A DNA stretch of 8,926 nucleotides from an uncultured Pseudomonadota bacterium (lineage in GTDB: Bacteria; Pseudomonadota; Gammaproteobacteria; Methylococcales; Methylomonadaceae): contig CAJBJW010000214.1 in NCBI GenBank assembly GCA_903953455.1, positions 1 through 8,926 on the forward strand. The letters are read 5' to 3'. A program made the translations under genes and the position numbers. Positions 1 to 6,547 of this stretch are shown here, piece by piece. The notes beneath the pieces are model-generated. The model had not been told where the DNA came from, searched no databases, and worked only from the letters and a program-made list of their open reading frames with translations. How positions within the stretch are numbered: the stretch's first letter is position 1; each line of letters starts with the position of its first letter.

Positions 1-203
1 AGCATTTCCCTCAATTCTTTTTTTCTTGCTTCAGAAATGGGCAATTTCATAATATCGCCAAATGAGCGACGAATACTAATTTCACCATGCTCGGTTAATT
101 TTTTGATTTCTTTTTTAATGTCTAAAGGTAAATCATCATCAAGACAAAAGCCGACAAAATTATCTAAATCGATAAATAAGGCAATTCTATTTTTCTTTTC
201 CAT
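1..203 (-). CDS. NYN-domain (LabA/DUF88-like) protein, N-terminal part, runs off the window
   Basis: The first 67 codons of a gene that continues past position 1. The ATG is at 203-201, preceded by a weak purine stretch (AAGAAAC). The protein opens with a hydrophobic strand and an acidic motif, IALFIDLDN at residues 7-15, where D12 and N15 match the first metal-binding position of NYN domains, a PIN-like nuclease fold. A later RRSFGDIMKLP stretch at residues 45-55 resembles the second strand of the domain, often written as a YGDW-like motif in relatives. NYN proteins are thought to cleave or bind RNA in the cytoplasm, and some carry a C-terminal OST-HTH RNA-binding domain; whether this one does is outside the window. 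It is separated from nth by 122 bp and appears to have its own promoter. Family assignment is fairly good; the substrate is unknown. Confidence 0.72.
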   Translation of the reverse strand, partial: MEKKNRIALFIDLDNFVGFCLDDDLPLDIKKEIKKLTEHGEISIRRSFGDIMKLPISEARKKELREM

Positions 204-274
204 GTTTCTTAACTAATTATGTTATTTAAAAGTAAATTTATTTTTATTCTAATTTTTATCAATAATTCACTTTT

Positions 275-304
275 ATATTATGAAGATAACTATTGATTTT
301 TCAA
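275..304 (-). promoter_or_regulatory. Candidate sigma70-type promoter for the NYN gene
   Basis: Read on the minus strand, a -35-like TTGAAA (304-299) is followed after 18 bp by a -10-like TAATAT (280-275). A CATAAT offset by two bases would give a 16-bp spacer. It lies about 70 bp upstream of the ATG at 203 in very AT-rich DNA, where chance matches are common, so support is moderate. The -35 sits inside the inverted repeat at 291-310. Confidence 0.4.
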
Positions 305-310
305 TCAATA
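291..310. repeat. Perfect 8-bp inverted repeat between nth and the NYN gene
   Basis: TATTGATT (291-298) and AATCAATA (303-310) are exact reverse complements separated by a 4-base loop. The stem is AT-rich and no U-run follows directly in either direction, so it is a weak candidate for an intrinsic terminator of the long minus-strand operon. Because it covers the -35 of the candidate NYN promoter, an operator for a dimeric regulator is an alternative. Role unproven. Confidence 0.5.
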
Positions 311-325
311 GCATGGGGTTAAAAT

Positions 326-961
326 TCAATGCGCTGTGAGTTGAAAAAATTCGCAATATCCGCTAATTACGCAAGTATGACATAAAGGTTTACGCGCCAT
401 ACAAGTGTAGCGACCATGAAGAATTAATAAATGATGAGCATCAAGCATAAATTTTTCTGGAATGACGCGCAGTAATTCATTTTCCACGCCCAGTACCGAA
501 CTAGAATGAGCAAGTCCGATACGATTTGCAACACGAAAAATATGCGTATCCACCGCAATTGTTGGTTCACCAAAAGCGGTATTTAAAATCACATTGGCGG
601 TCTTACGCCCAACACCTGGCAAACTTTCCAGTTCGCTACGTGTACGAGGCACTTCCCCTCCGTGATTTTGAAGTAACTGTTCACACAATTTAATAATATT
701 GGCGGCTTTTGTATTAAACAACCCAATAGTCTTAATATAATTTTTTAAACCATCTTCACCTAATTCAAAAATTTTTTGCGGTGTATTTGCAATATTAAAT
801 AAGGGTTTAGTTGCTTTATTAACACTTTTATCCGTTGCTTGCGCAGAAAGCACCACCGCAATTAAAAGCTCAAAGTGACTGCTGTAAACTAATTCCGTTT
901 CTGGTTTTGGAATCGCAATCGTTAATTGCTCAAATAAACGGACAATCTCTTGTTGAATCAT
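326..961 (-). CDS. nth: Endonuclease III (DNA glycosylase/AP lyase)
   Basis: Bifunctional base-excision repair enzyme: it removes oxidised pyrimidines from DNA and cleaves the abasic site by beta-elimination. The 211-residue length equals the usual Nth. The helix-hairpin-helix with LPGVGRKTANV at residues 114-124 contains the catalytic lysine K120. The catalytic aspartate is D138 in AVDTHIFRVANR. The C-terminal [4Fe-4S] cluster motif is complete: C187-X6-C194-X2-C197-X5-C203. All these positions coincide with E. coli numbering. It is the last gene of the minus-strand run; its ATG (961-959) overlaps the trpD stop as ATGA, and no Shine-Dalgarno is visible before it, so translation probably depends on coupling to trpD. 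No sign of damage. MutY is excluded by the short length and the lack of a C-terminal domain. Confidence 0.97.
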   Translation of the reverse strand: MIQQEIVRLFEQLTIAIPKPETELVYSSHFELLIAVVLSAQATDKSVNKATKPLFNIANTPQKIFELGEDGLKNYIKTIGLFNTKAANIIKLCEQLLQNHGGEVPRTRSELESLPGVGRKTANVILNTAFGEPTIAVDTHIFRVANRIGLAHSSSVLGVENELLRVIPEKFMLDAHHLLILHGRYTCMARKPLCHTCVISGYCEFFQLTAH

Positions 962-1980
962 GAATCAAATGTTTGCGTATAAGAAACAAACGTATTAAAT
1001 TTTTCATATGCCGCGCCACTGCAAATCACGTCATTAGCTCTTTCAATTCCCTCCTCAAGTGAGGAAGCTAAATCCGCCGCATAAATAGCCGCGCCAGCAT
1101 TGAGTAGCACAATATCCTTCGCCGCGCCTGCTTGATTATTAAGAACATCCTTTAGCATTCGTAAACTGTCGTTCACGTTGGTGATTTCAATCGCTTTAAG
1201 TGAAGCTTGCGGTAAATTAAATTGCGCTGGCGTCACAGTGTAACACGATACTTCCCCGTTCTTGAGTTCAGCTACCTGTGTTGGCGTTGCAATACTCATT
1301 TCGTCTAATCCGTCCTGCGCACTGACCACTAAGACATGCCGACTTCCTAAGGCTTTGAAAACGTGCGCTAAAGGTGCTGTCCATTTCGGATCATACACAC
1401 CGATAAGTTGGTGATCAGCCCTCGCTGGATTGGCTAGCGGACCAAGTAAATTAAATAACGTTCGCACACCGAGTTCTTTGCGGACATTGCGTGTATGCTG
1501 CATCGCGCCATGATAATTAGGCGCAAATAGAAAACCAATTCCCAATGTATCCACGCATTGAGCCACTTGCTCGGGTGACAAATGCAAATTCACCCCCGCT
1601 AATTCAAGCACATCCGCACTACCGCAACAACTTGAAACAGAACGATTACCATGTTTAGCCACGCGGCCACCGGCTGCAGCAACAACAAACGCACTCGTTG
1701 TCGAAATATTAAACGTATTTGCCCCATCACCACCCGTCCCACAGGTATCAATAAGATGTTGACCTGAAATGGGAATGGGCGTGGCTAATTCGCGCATCAC
1801 TGAGGCAGCGGCCGTAATCTCCTCAATCGTTTCACCTTTACTGCGCAATGCGCATAAAAAAGCCGCCATTTGAACATCACTGGCCTGCCCCTGCATAAAT
1901 GCATGAATAGTGTCACGCATTTCTGTCGCACTTAAATCCTGTTTTTGAAGTAATTTTTCTAAAATTTGCGAATACTGCAT
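958..1980 (-). CDS. trpD: Anthranilate phosphoribosyltransferase
   Basis: Second committed step of tryptophan synthesis: transfers phosphoribose from PRPP to anthranilate. The 340-residue length is typical of a stand-alone TrpD, not fused to a glutamine amidotransferase. Seen in order: an N-terminal helical domain (about 1-70), the PRPP-binding glycine loop DTCGTGGDGANTFN from residue 78, the KHGNR loop at 109-113, RKELGVRT near 167-174, FNLLGPLANPA at 177-186, and the metal-binding DGLDE at 223-227. After KHGNRSVSS the usual [KSR]-S-G-S-A-D is C118-C119-G-S-A-D, an uncommon substitution next to the active-site loop. The ATG at 1980 has a strong AAGGA five bases upstream. The stop overlaps the nth start. 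No trpE, trpG or trpC is in view, so the rest of the pathway must be encoded elsewhere. Confidence 0.97.
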   Translation of the reverse strand: MQYSQILEKLLQKQDLSATEMRDTIHAFMQGQASDVQMAAFLCALRSKGETIEEITAAASVMRELATPIPISGQHLIDTCGTGGDGANTFNISTTSAFVVAAAGGRVAKHGNRSVSSCCGSADVLELAGVNLHLSPEQVAQCVDTLGIGFLFAPNYHGAMQHTRNVRKELGVRTLFNLLGPLANPARADHQLIGVYDPKWTAPLAHVFKALGSRHVLVVSAQDGLDEMSIATPTQVAELKNGEVSCYTVTPAQFNLPQASLKAIEITNVNDSLRMLKDVLNNQAGAAKDIVLLNAGAAIYAADLASSLEEGIERANDVICSGAAYEKFNTFVSYTQTFDS

Positions 1981-1985
1981 AACCT

Positions 1986-1990
1986 TCCTT
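1986..1990 (-). promoter_or_regulatory. Ribosome binding site of trpD
   Basis: AAGGA on the minus strand, five bases before the trpD ATG and overlapping the last base of the preceding TAA stop (1992-1990). It is the clearest Shine-Dalgarno in the operon apart from the one before argA, and suggests trpD is initiated efficiently by itself despite being late in the operon. Confidence 0.7.
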
Positions 1991-3339
1991 TATATTAAAT
2001 CCGATTCTACTAATTTTTCTATCGACGCAAATACTCGCAACGTATTATAAATTAACTGATTATGATGATAAGCACTCTGAGTAGCCTGCACAATAATGCG
2101 CGAACTTAAACAAAAACGCAATGCACTCACCTCAACGCCTTCTATCTCTCCACAAACCACAGGCTGTCCTATTTGGCAGGGAATTTCCTGCAACGGTAGT
2201 TGATGGTAACACACCAGTGTTTGAGCACGTGAAAGTGGTTTTTGATTTTTATAAAGTATAAAAGGAAATATGGTAGGCATCGCGTCCCAAGTAGCTAAAT
2301 CAAGCAAGCCATCGCGCTTTAATGCGTTAACAGGCAGCACGGCAAAAGTTGTAGAACGTTCAATATAATGCGAAATAACTTGCGTGAAATCAGCAATGAT
2401 ACTGCATATTTTCGCGTTGCTTAACCCACAAAATTCGCGATATTGCATCAATGCCACTTCCATACGTGAAATCAAACCCCAATTAACTGCCATATTAGGT
2501 GATTGAACGTTTGTTTTGTCAGGCAAAAAAATCATTGCTGAAAAAGAAGGTGCTGATAAAAACTTGGATCCCGTTGTGGCCACCATAAAGCCTTGCGCTA
2601 AATAGGCGTGTAGCGTTTGAGCGGACATTCTAAATTGACAAGCATCGACCAAAACAGTCAGTTTTTCTCCCAAACGCGTTTTTAACTGTATTGCACACGC
2701 GGGACTGGGTGCAATCATACCCGTTTTTGATTGATCCACCAGAATAAGAAAAACATGACGCCCTTGTTCAATCCCCTTTTCGACATACTCGATAACTTGC
2801 GCATCGCATTGATCAATGCAACGTGGAGTTGAATTCGAATGCCGAAGTGAAATGGATACCACCCCAACATCGTTATTGCCACGCGTTAATGCTTGAACAA
2901 CACCGCTTCCCGTTTCATTTCCCTCTACCATGATAATTAACGTTTTTTCAGGTAATTGCGATGCAATTAACGCATGAGAGTCTGTACCAGAAGGCGAAAA
3001 CAGTAATTGCGTGTTATTCGTACATTGAAGCAGCGATAACCATTCATTTTTTTGCCTTTTTTTTTCGCGCTCATAGAGCGTAAGTTCATCAGTTTCTTTT
3101 ATCTCGTTTTGAAGTCGAGCAATGTATTGCTCAAGAGATCTAAAATTTTCATCACTTATAATCGATGCCGTGGACGAGCTAAACGATAAAACAGCGTCAT
3201 TAGGTGTCGGCGGGCAACCATATTTATTTACACCTTGGGCATTTAAACGCAGTCGCTCATCGCCGCCTGAAACAAGTAACTCTGCCGTCAGCATACGTAA
3301 ACTTCGTGCTGATTTTAATACAGCAATGGTGTCAGACAT
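1990..3339 (-). CDS. Uncharacterised fold-type-I PLP-dependent enzyme, aminotransferase class V-like
   Basis: A 449-residue soluble protein with the hallmarks of the aspartate aminotransferase fold. S117-G-T-D120 lies in a FSPSGTDSHA segment, where class V enzymes hold the cofactor phosphate. D232 and Q235 in VLVDACQ fit the aspartate that contacts the pyridine nitrogen and its partner. K259 in ATTGSKFLSAPSFSA fits the Schiff-base lysine. Other family-like blocks are GGDERL (25-30), VNKYGC (37-42), EGNETGSGV (139-147), DQSKTG (202-207) and TIFPFIL (356-362). I recall similar proteobacterial proteins of unknown function but no named family, so no reaction is assigned; cysteine desulfurase, serine-pyruvate aminotransferase and CqsA-type synthase are not supported by the motifs. 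The ATG overlaps the preceding kinase-like gene by one base (TAATG), with an AAGGA 11 bases upstream, implying coordinated expression of the pair. Confidence 0.82.
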   Translation of the reverse strand: MSDTIAVLKSARSLRMLTAELLVSGGDERLRLNAQGVNKYGCPPTPNDAVLSFSSSTASIISDENFRSLEQYIARLQNEIKETDELTLYEREKKRQKNEWLSLLQCTNNTQLLFSPSGTDSHALIASQLPEKTLIIMVEGNETGSGVVQALTRGNNDVGVVSISLRHSNSTPRCIDQCDAQVIEYVEKGIEQGRHVFLILVDQSKTGMIAPSPACAIQLKTRLGEKLTVLVDACQFRMSAQTLHAYLAQGFMVATTGSKFLSAPSFSAMIFLPDKTNVQSPNMAVNWGLISRMEVALMQYREFCGLSNAKICSIIADFTQVISHYIERSTTFAVLPVNALKRDGLLDLATWDAMPTIFPFILYKNQKPLSRAQTLVCYHQLPLQEIPCQIGQPVVCGEIEGVEVSALRFCLSSRIIVQATQSAYHHNQLIYNTLRVFASIEKLVESDLI

Positions 3340-4379
3340 TAACTCAAATTTCCTTGAAAGGGCAACGCAATAATAAAACGTGTACCCTGATTCACTTTTG
3401 ATTCAACCGTTAATGTTCCGCCATGCTTTTGAATAATATCTGCGTTTATTGATAGACCTAAACCTAACGCATGATCTGTTTTTTTAGTGGTGAAATGGGG
3501 GGTGAAAATTTTGTCTACTATTTCGTTCTGTATCCCATCGCCGTTATCAGCAACACTTATAATCGCTTGATTGTAGACTTTTGCCGTTGTAATAATAATG
3601 TTGCCTTTATGAGGAATAGCTTGCACGGCATTGGTAAGTAAATTGAGCAAGACATGCATTACTTCATTGACGTGACACAAAACCGGCTCATGAAGCGCGT
3701 AATCTGTTTCAAATGTAATACGATGTTTATATGCGCTCTCAAATAATTGCACTAATTCGGAAATGGGCGAGTCTATAACAACTAATTGAACGCTACAGGG
3801 CATCGAAAACTGTTCAAAAAAATGCGTTAACGCAATATTATCACTAGCCTGAATTGAGTCTATAGCAAAGCGCCCTAATGTTATTGCTTGATGTGATTGA
3901 AATAAATGCTGCTGCGCGTTATTTAGTTTTTCAAGTGTCTGCTGTATCTGAAGATTTCTCAATTCCATATCTTTCGTTTTTTGCAACACGAGTTCATTTT
4001 CTAAGTCAGAAAATTTTTGCTGCAACCCACGCAAACGCATAAGCATCTGATTAAACGACTGTGTTAATTGCAATATACTGCCCGCTCCAGTCTCCTCGCA
4101 TTGCATCGAAAAATCATTCAAACCTTCAATCATATCGATGGTCTGAACAAAATTTTGCAGTGATTTTTCATAGCGACTAGCCAACACATTCACACAAACA
4201 ATCAGCGGAACTATAATGAGCATACTACTCACAACTAACGTCTCAATTAGTGTAGTAGACAAAAGCATTAACTCGCCAAATTGAAAAACAATCACCGAGC
4301 TAATCACTGCGCAAATAAGTAGACTAATCAAACCTGAAAAAATCGACAATCTAATAGAAAACGACGAAGCCGACATCAT
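3339..4379 (-). CDS. Membrane sensor histidine kinase-like protein with a degenerate phospho-acceptor domain
   Basis: 346 residues. Two membrane helices (about 10-33 and 44-67) flank a loop of only about 10 residues, so there is no real periplasmic sensor domain. A HAMP-like segment follows (about 68-117, ending SFNQMLMRL), then a coiled coil to about 165. The C-terminal HATPase_c domain looks complete: N-box N246-LLT-N250, G1 DNGDGI (278-283), F-box FTPHF (292-296), G2 GLGL (306-309). The DHp region is abnormal. LGRFAIDSIQASDN (168-181) aligns with the LGxxxxGIAHEINN signature of NtrB-type kinases but has Q177 at the phospho-histidine position. Only about 73 residues separate it from N250, against about 104 in EnvZ. 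No receiver domain or response regulator is in view. It may be an ATP-dependent regulator or pseudokinase rather than a phosphodonor. Little Shine-Dalgarno is visible; the ATG at 4379 is followed by a second ATG, so the start is uncertain by one codon. Confidence 0.88.
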   Translation of the reverse strand: MMSASSFSIRLSIFSGLISLLICAVISSVIVFQFGELMLLSTTLIETLVVSSMLIIVPLIVCVNVLASRYEKSLQNFVQTIDMIEGLNDFSMQCEETGAGSILQLTQSFNQMLMRLRGLQQKFSDLENELVLQKTKDMELRNLQIQQTLEKLNNAQQHLFQSHQAITLGRFAIDSIQASDNIALTHFFEQFSMPCSVQLVVIDSPISELVQLFESAYKHRITFETDYALHEPVLCHVNEVMHVLLNLLTNAVQAIPHKGNIIITTAKVYNQAIISVADNGDGIQNEIVDKIFTPHFTTKKTDHALGLGLSINADIIQKHGGTLTVESKVNQGTRFIIALPFQGNLS

Positions 4380-4426
4380 TAGCGAATGCGTATGAAAGAT
4401 AAAAAATAGTTAACACTTTTTTGCAT

Positions 4427-5224
4427 TTAATAGCCTTCTGAAGTAATTTCTAATTCTGATAAAACAGTATCTATACGGTGCACTTCTGAAGTTACCTCAC
4501 CATTGTCGTGAAGCTTTATAATGCGATATCCCGGTGGTGTTCTATCCATTGCAAAATCAACACTATTTTTAGCAAACTGAAAACACGTTGAAGGCGTCCC
4601 ATATACCGCCACATCACCAAATTTTTTATCCATTTCTTGATGAATATGCCCTGTAGTAATTACCTTAACATTTGGGTAACGCGCCACAATCGCTAAAAAT
4701 TCATCACTATTGCTAATTTGCATTGTATCAAGCCACTTACTGTCACTGGGTAAACAATTATGGTGTGTGGCAATCAAAGTGAATAAACGGCTATTTTCTG
4801 CTAAACATTTCTCTAAAAAATCTAGTTCTGTTTGCTCTAAGTACCCACCTTCACTTTTCAAAATTTGGCTATTGAGTATCACTAACTGCCAACATCCAAA
4901 AATCACCTGTTTTTTGCAACTGACAAGTGGCGTATCAAGCACCTCTTGCATCAATTCAAAATCATCGTGATTCCCAGGCAAGCACATTGTAGGCAAATTG
5001 AATTCTTCAATTCGGTGCAATAACCGTTTATAGGTCGATCTACAAGGTGATTGAGCCAAATCTCCCGATATGAGTATCGCGTCGTAATCAATGGATTGCA
5101 TAAACGCGTGTTGTAGTACGCGATTAAAATAATACTCCGTATTGATTCCTAGCAAAGTAATTTCTGGAGCAGGAAAAATATGCAAATCTGTTAATTGCAG
5201 TAAAGATAAATAAGGTGAATTCAT
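4427..5224 (-). CDS. cpdA: 3',5'-cyclic-AMP phosphodiesterase (class III, CpdA family)
   Basis: Cytoplasmic dinuclear-metal phosphodiesterase predicted to hydrolyse cAMP to AMP, lowering signalling through CRP-type regulators. The 265 residues compare with about 275 in E. coli. All calcineurin-like metal motifs are present in order: D13-L-H15, G54-D55, G84-N-H-D87, H154-H155 and G192-H-I-H195. The C-terminal GTPSTCFQF (209-217) and PPGYRIIKLHDNG (230-242) segments, ending in EVHRI, are typical of CpdA rather than of general metallophosphatases. It starts 15 bp after argA and ends 47 bp before the kinase-like gene. No convincing Shine-Dalgarno precedes the ATG at 5224, so reinitiation after argA is likely. 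Activity on other cyclic nucleotides cannot be ruled out from sequence. Confidence 0.9.
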   Translation of the reverse strand: MNSPYLSLLQLTDLHIFPAPEITLLGINTEYYFNRVLQHAFMQSIDYDAILISGDLAQSPCRSTYKRLLHRIEEFNLPTMCLPGNHDDFELMQEVLDTPLVSCKKQVIFGCWQLVILNSQILKSEGGYLEQTELDFLEKCLAENSRLFTLIATHHNCLPSDSKWLDTMQISNSDEFLAIVARYPNVKVITTGHIHQEMDKKFGDVAVYGTPSTCFQFAKNSVDFAMDRTPPGYRIIKLHDNGEVTSEVHRIDTVLSELEITSEGY

Positions 5225-5239
5225 CGATAATTTGGAAAG

Positions 5240-6547
5240 TTAAAGTGTTTTAAAAAGAATTCTTGAGTTTCTAAGTGGATTATAAAGAGCTTTTAGTGAA
5301 TTAGGTAAATTCTCTAATGCACAACTCTCAAATCCACGCTCAATAAACCATTGAGCAGTTTGTGTTGATAAAACAAATAGCTTACTTAAACGGGTATTTT
5401 TTGCTTGTTCAAAGGCTTGATCATAAAGGCGTTGCCCACGCGCTGCACCTTGATAATCAACATGTACTGCAAGGCAAGCAAGCACAGCACAATCTTCTTT
5501 TGTATTGACATGTAGTGCACTACAGCCAATAACCAACCCATCGCGTGAAATAATCCAATAATCATTAATTTCCATTTCGATTTTTTCACGTGAGCGTTTT
5601 GCTAAAATACCTTGTTGTTCTAGCGGCTTAATTAACTCTAAAATTCCACCAATATCGCTAAGTGTAGCACGGCGACAAATTTCATAAGGTGTTGCACTAA
5701 TGAGTGTACCTACCCCATCGCGCGTAAAAAGCTCCTGCAATAGTGCACCATCAATTTGGCGATTGAGTAAATGCACACGATCAATACCCGCGTTACAACT
5801 TTCAATCGCCGCATTTAACGGTTGATGCAAACTATCAAGTAAATCATCATTTTTGAGAAGTAAAGTTTGCGCTTCTTGCGCCGTTAACTGCGCAATTAAT
5901 TGCCGACTCACTGAATCTACGCAACTTTCCTCCGTTAAAAAGATGAGTTTTTCCGCTTTCAGCGCAATCGCAACTGACGTGGCGACCTGTTCAGCGGATA
6001 AATTAAACACATCACCGCTTGGCGAATAACCAATAGGTGAAATTAATACTAAATTATTTTGCTCAAGTTGCGCATGTATAGCCGCGCTGTTAATTTTTCG
6101 CACCGCACCCGTATATAAATAATCCACGCCATCAATGACACCAATGGGTTTTGCGACCACAAAATTTCCTGAAGCGACTTTCAACTCAGAATTTTCCATT
6201 GGAGAATTAGCCAGCCCCATCGACAGTTGCGCTTCAATTTCCACGCGAACAAGCCCTGCAGCTTCTTTAACACATTGCAAAGCAACTTCATCCGTTATAC
6301 GGAGTCGATTATGAAAACGGGCTGGATGATGAAGTTTAGATAGACGCTCATCAATCTGTGGGCGAATACCATGTACAAGAACTAAACGAATTCCCAAGCT
6401 ACTTAGCAATGTAAAATCATGGATTAACGTCTGGAAATTATCCGTTTGAAGAGCCTCTCCACCAAAGTTAATCACAAATGTTTTATTGCGATGAGCCTGA
6501 ATATAAGGTGATGAATCACGAAACCAATGAACAAAATTCGTTATCAA
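5240..6547 (-). CDS. argA: N-acetylglutamate synthase (amino-acid kinase + GNAT fusion)
   Basis: First step of arginine synthesis: acetylates glutamate with acetyl-CoA, normally under arginine feedback inhibition. I place the start at TTG 6547-6545, giving 435 residues (E. coli about 443). A GGAGG lies four bases upstream, the start overlaps the preceding TGA as TTGA, and the protein then begins (M)ITNFVHWFRDSSPYI, matching the E. coli N-terminus around its GFRHSVPYI. In this numbering the amino-acid kinase domain spans about 20-280 (VINFGGEAL at 25-33, VVAKPIGVIDGVDY near 130-143). The linker LFTRDGVGT (274-282) leads into a GNAT domain (about 290-435) with the acetyl-CoA loop QGAARGQRL (366-374) and LSKLFVLST (387-395). 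A longer form from TTG 6592 is open but lacks homologous sequence and well-placed ribosome binding. It is not a kinase (ArgB), because the GNAT domain is intact. Confidence 0.96.
   Translation of the reverse strand: MITNFVHWFRDSSPYIQAHRNKTFVINFGGEALQTDNFQTLIHDFTLLSSLGIRLVLVHGIRPQIDERLSKLHHPARFHNRLRITDEVALQCVKEAAGLVRVEIEAQLSMGLANSPMENSELKVASGNFVVAKPIGVIDGVDYLYTGAVRKINSAAIHAQLEQNNLVLISPIGYSPSGDVFNLSAEQVATSVAIALKAEKLIFLTEESCVDSVSRQLIAQLTAQEAQTLLLKNDDLLDSLHQPLNAAIESCNAGIDRVHLLNRQIDGALLQELFTRDGVGTLISATPYEICRRATLSDIGGILELIKPLEQQGILAKRSREKIEMEINDYWIISRDGLVIGCSALHVNTKEDCAVLACLAVHVDYQGAARGQRLYDQAFEQAKNTRLSKLFVLSTQTAQWFIERGFESCALENLPNSLKALYNPLRNSRILFKTL

Noticed and set aside
3122..3401. Plus-strand open frames over the 5' end of the PLP gene
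   Set aside because: They are antisense to a well-supported coding region and show no recognisable motif or start signal.
3816..3822. Run of seven A (T on the coding strand) in the kinase-like gene as a possible frameshift explaining the lost histidine
   Set aside because: Q177 lies upstream of the run in the reading direction and the frame is intact on both sides, with the HATPase domain in frame; a slip here could not restore an HExxN motif.
4401..4422. A-run/T-run palindrome around GTTAAC after cpdA as an intrinsic terminator
   Set aside because: The stem is A-T pairs interrupted by two mismatches, with no GC-rich core and no U-run beyond it; not convincing as a terminator.
5386..5589. 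67-codon minus-strand frame inside argA
   Set aside because: It is an alternative frame of the ArgA GNAT domain, with no independent evidence of coding.
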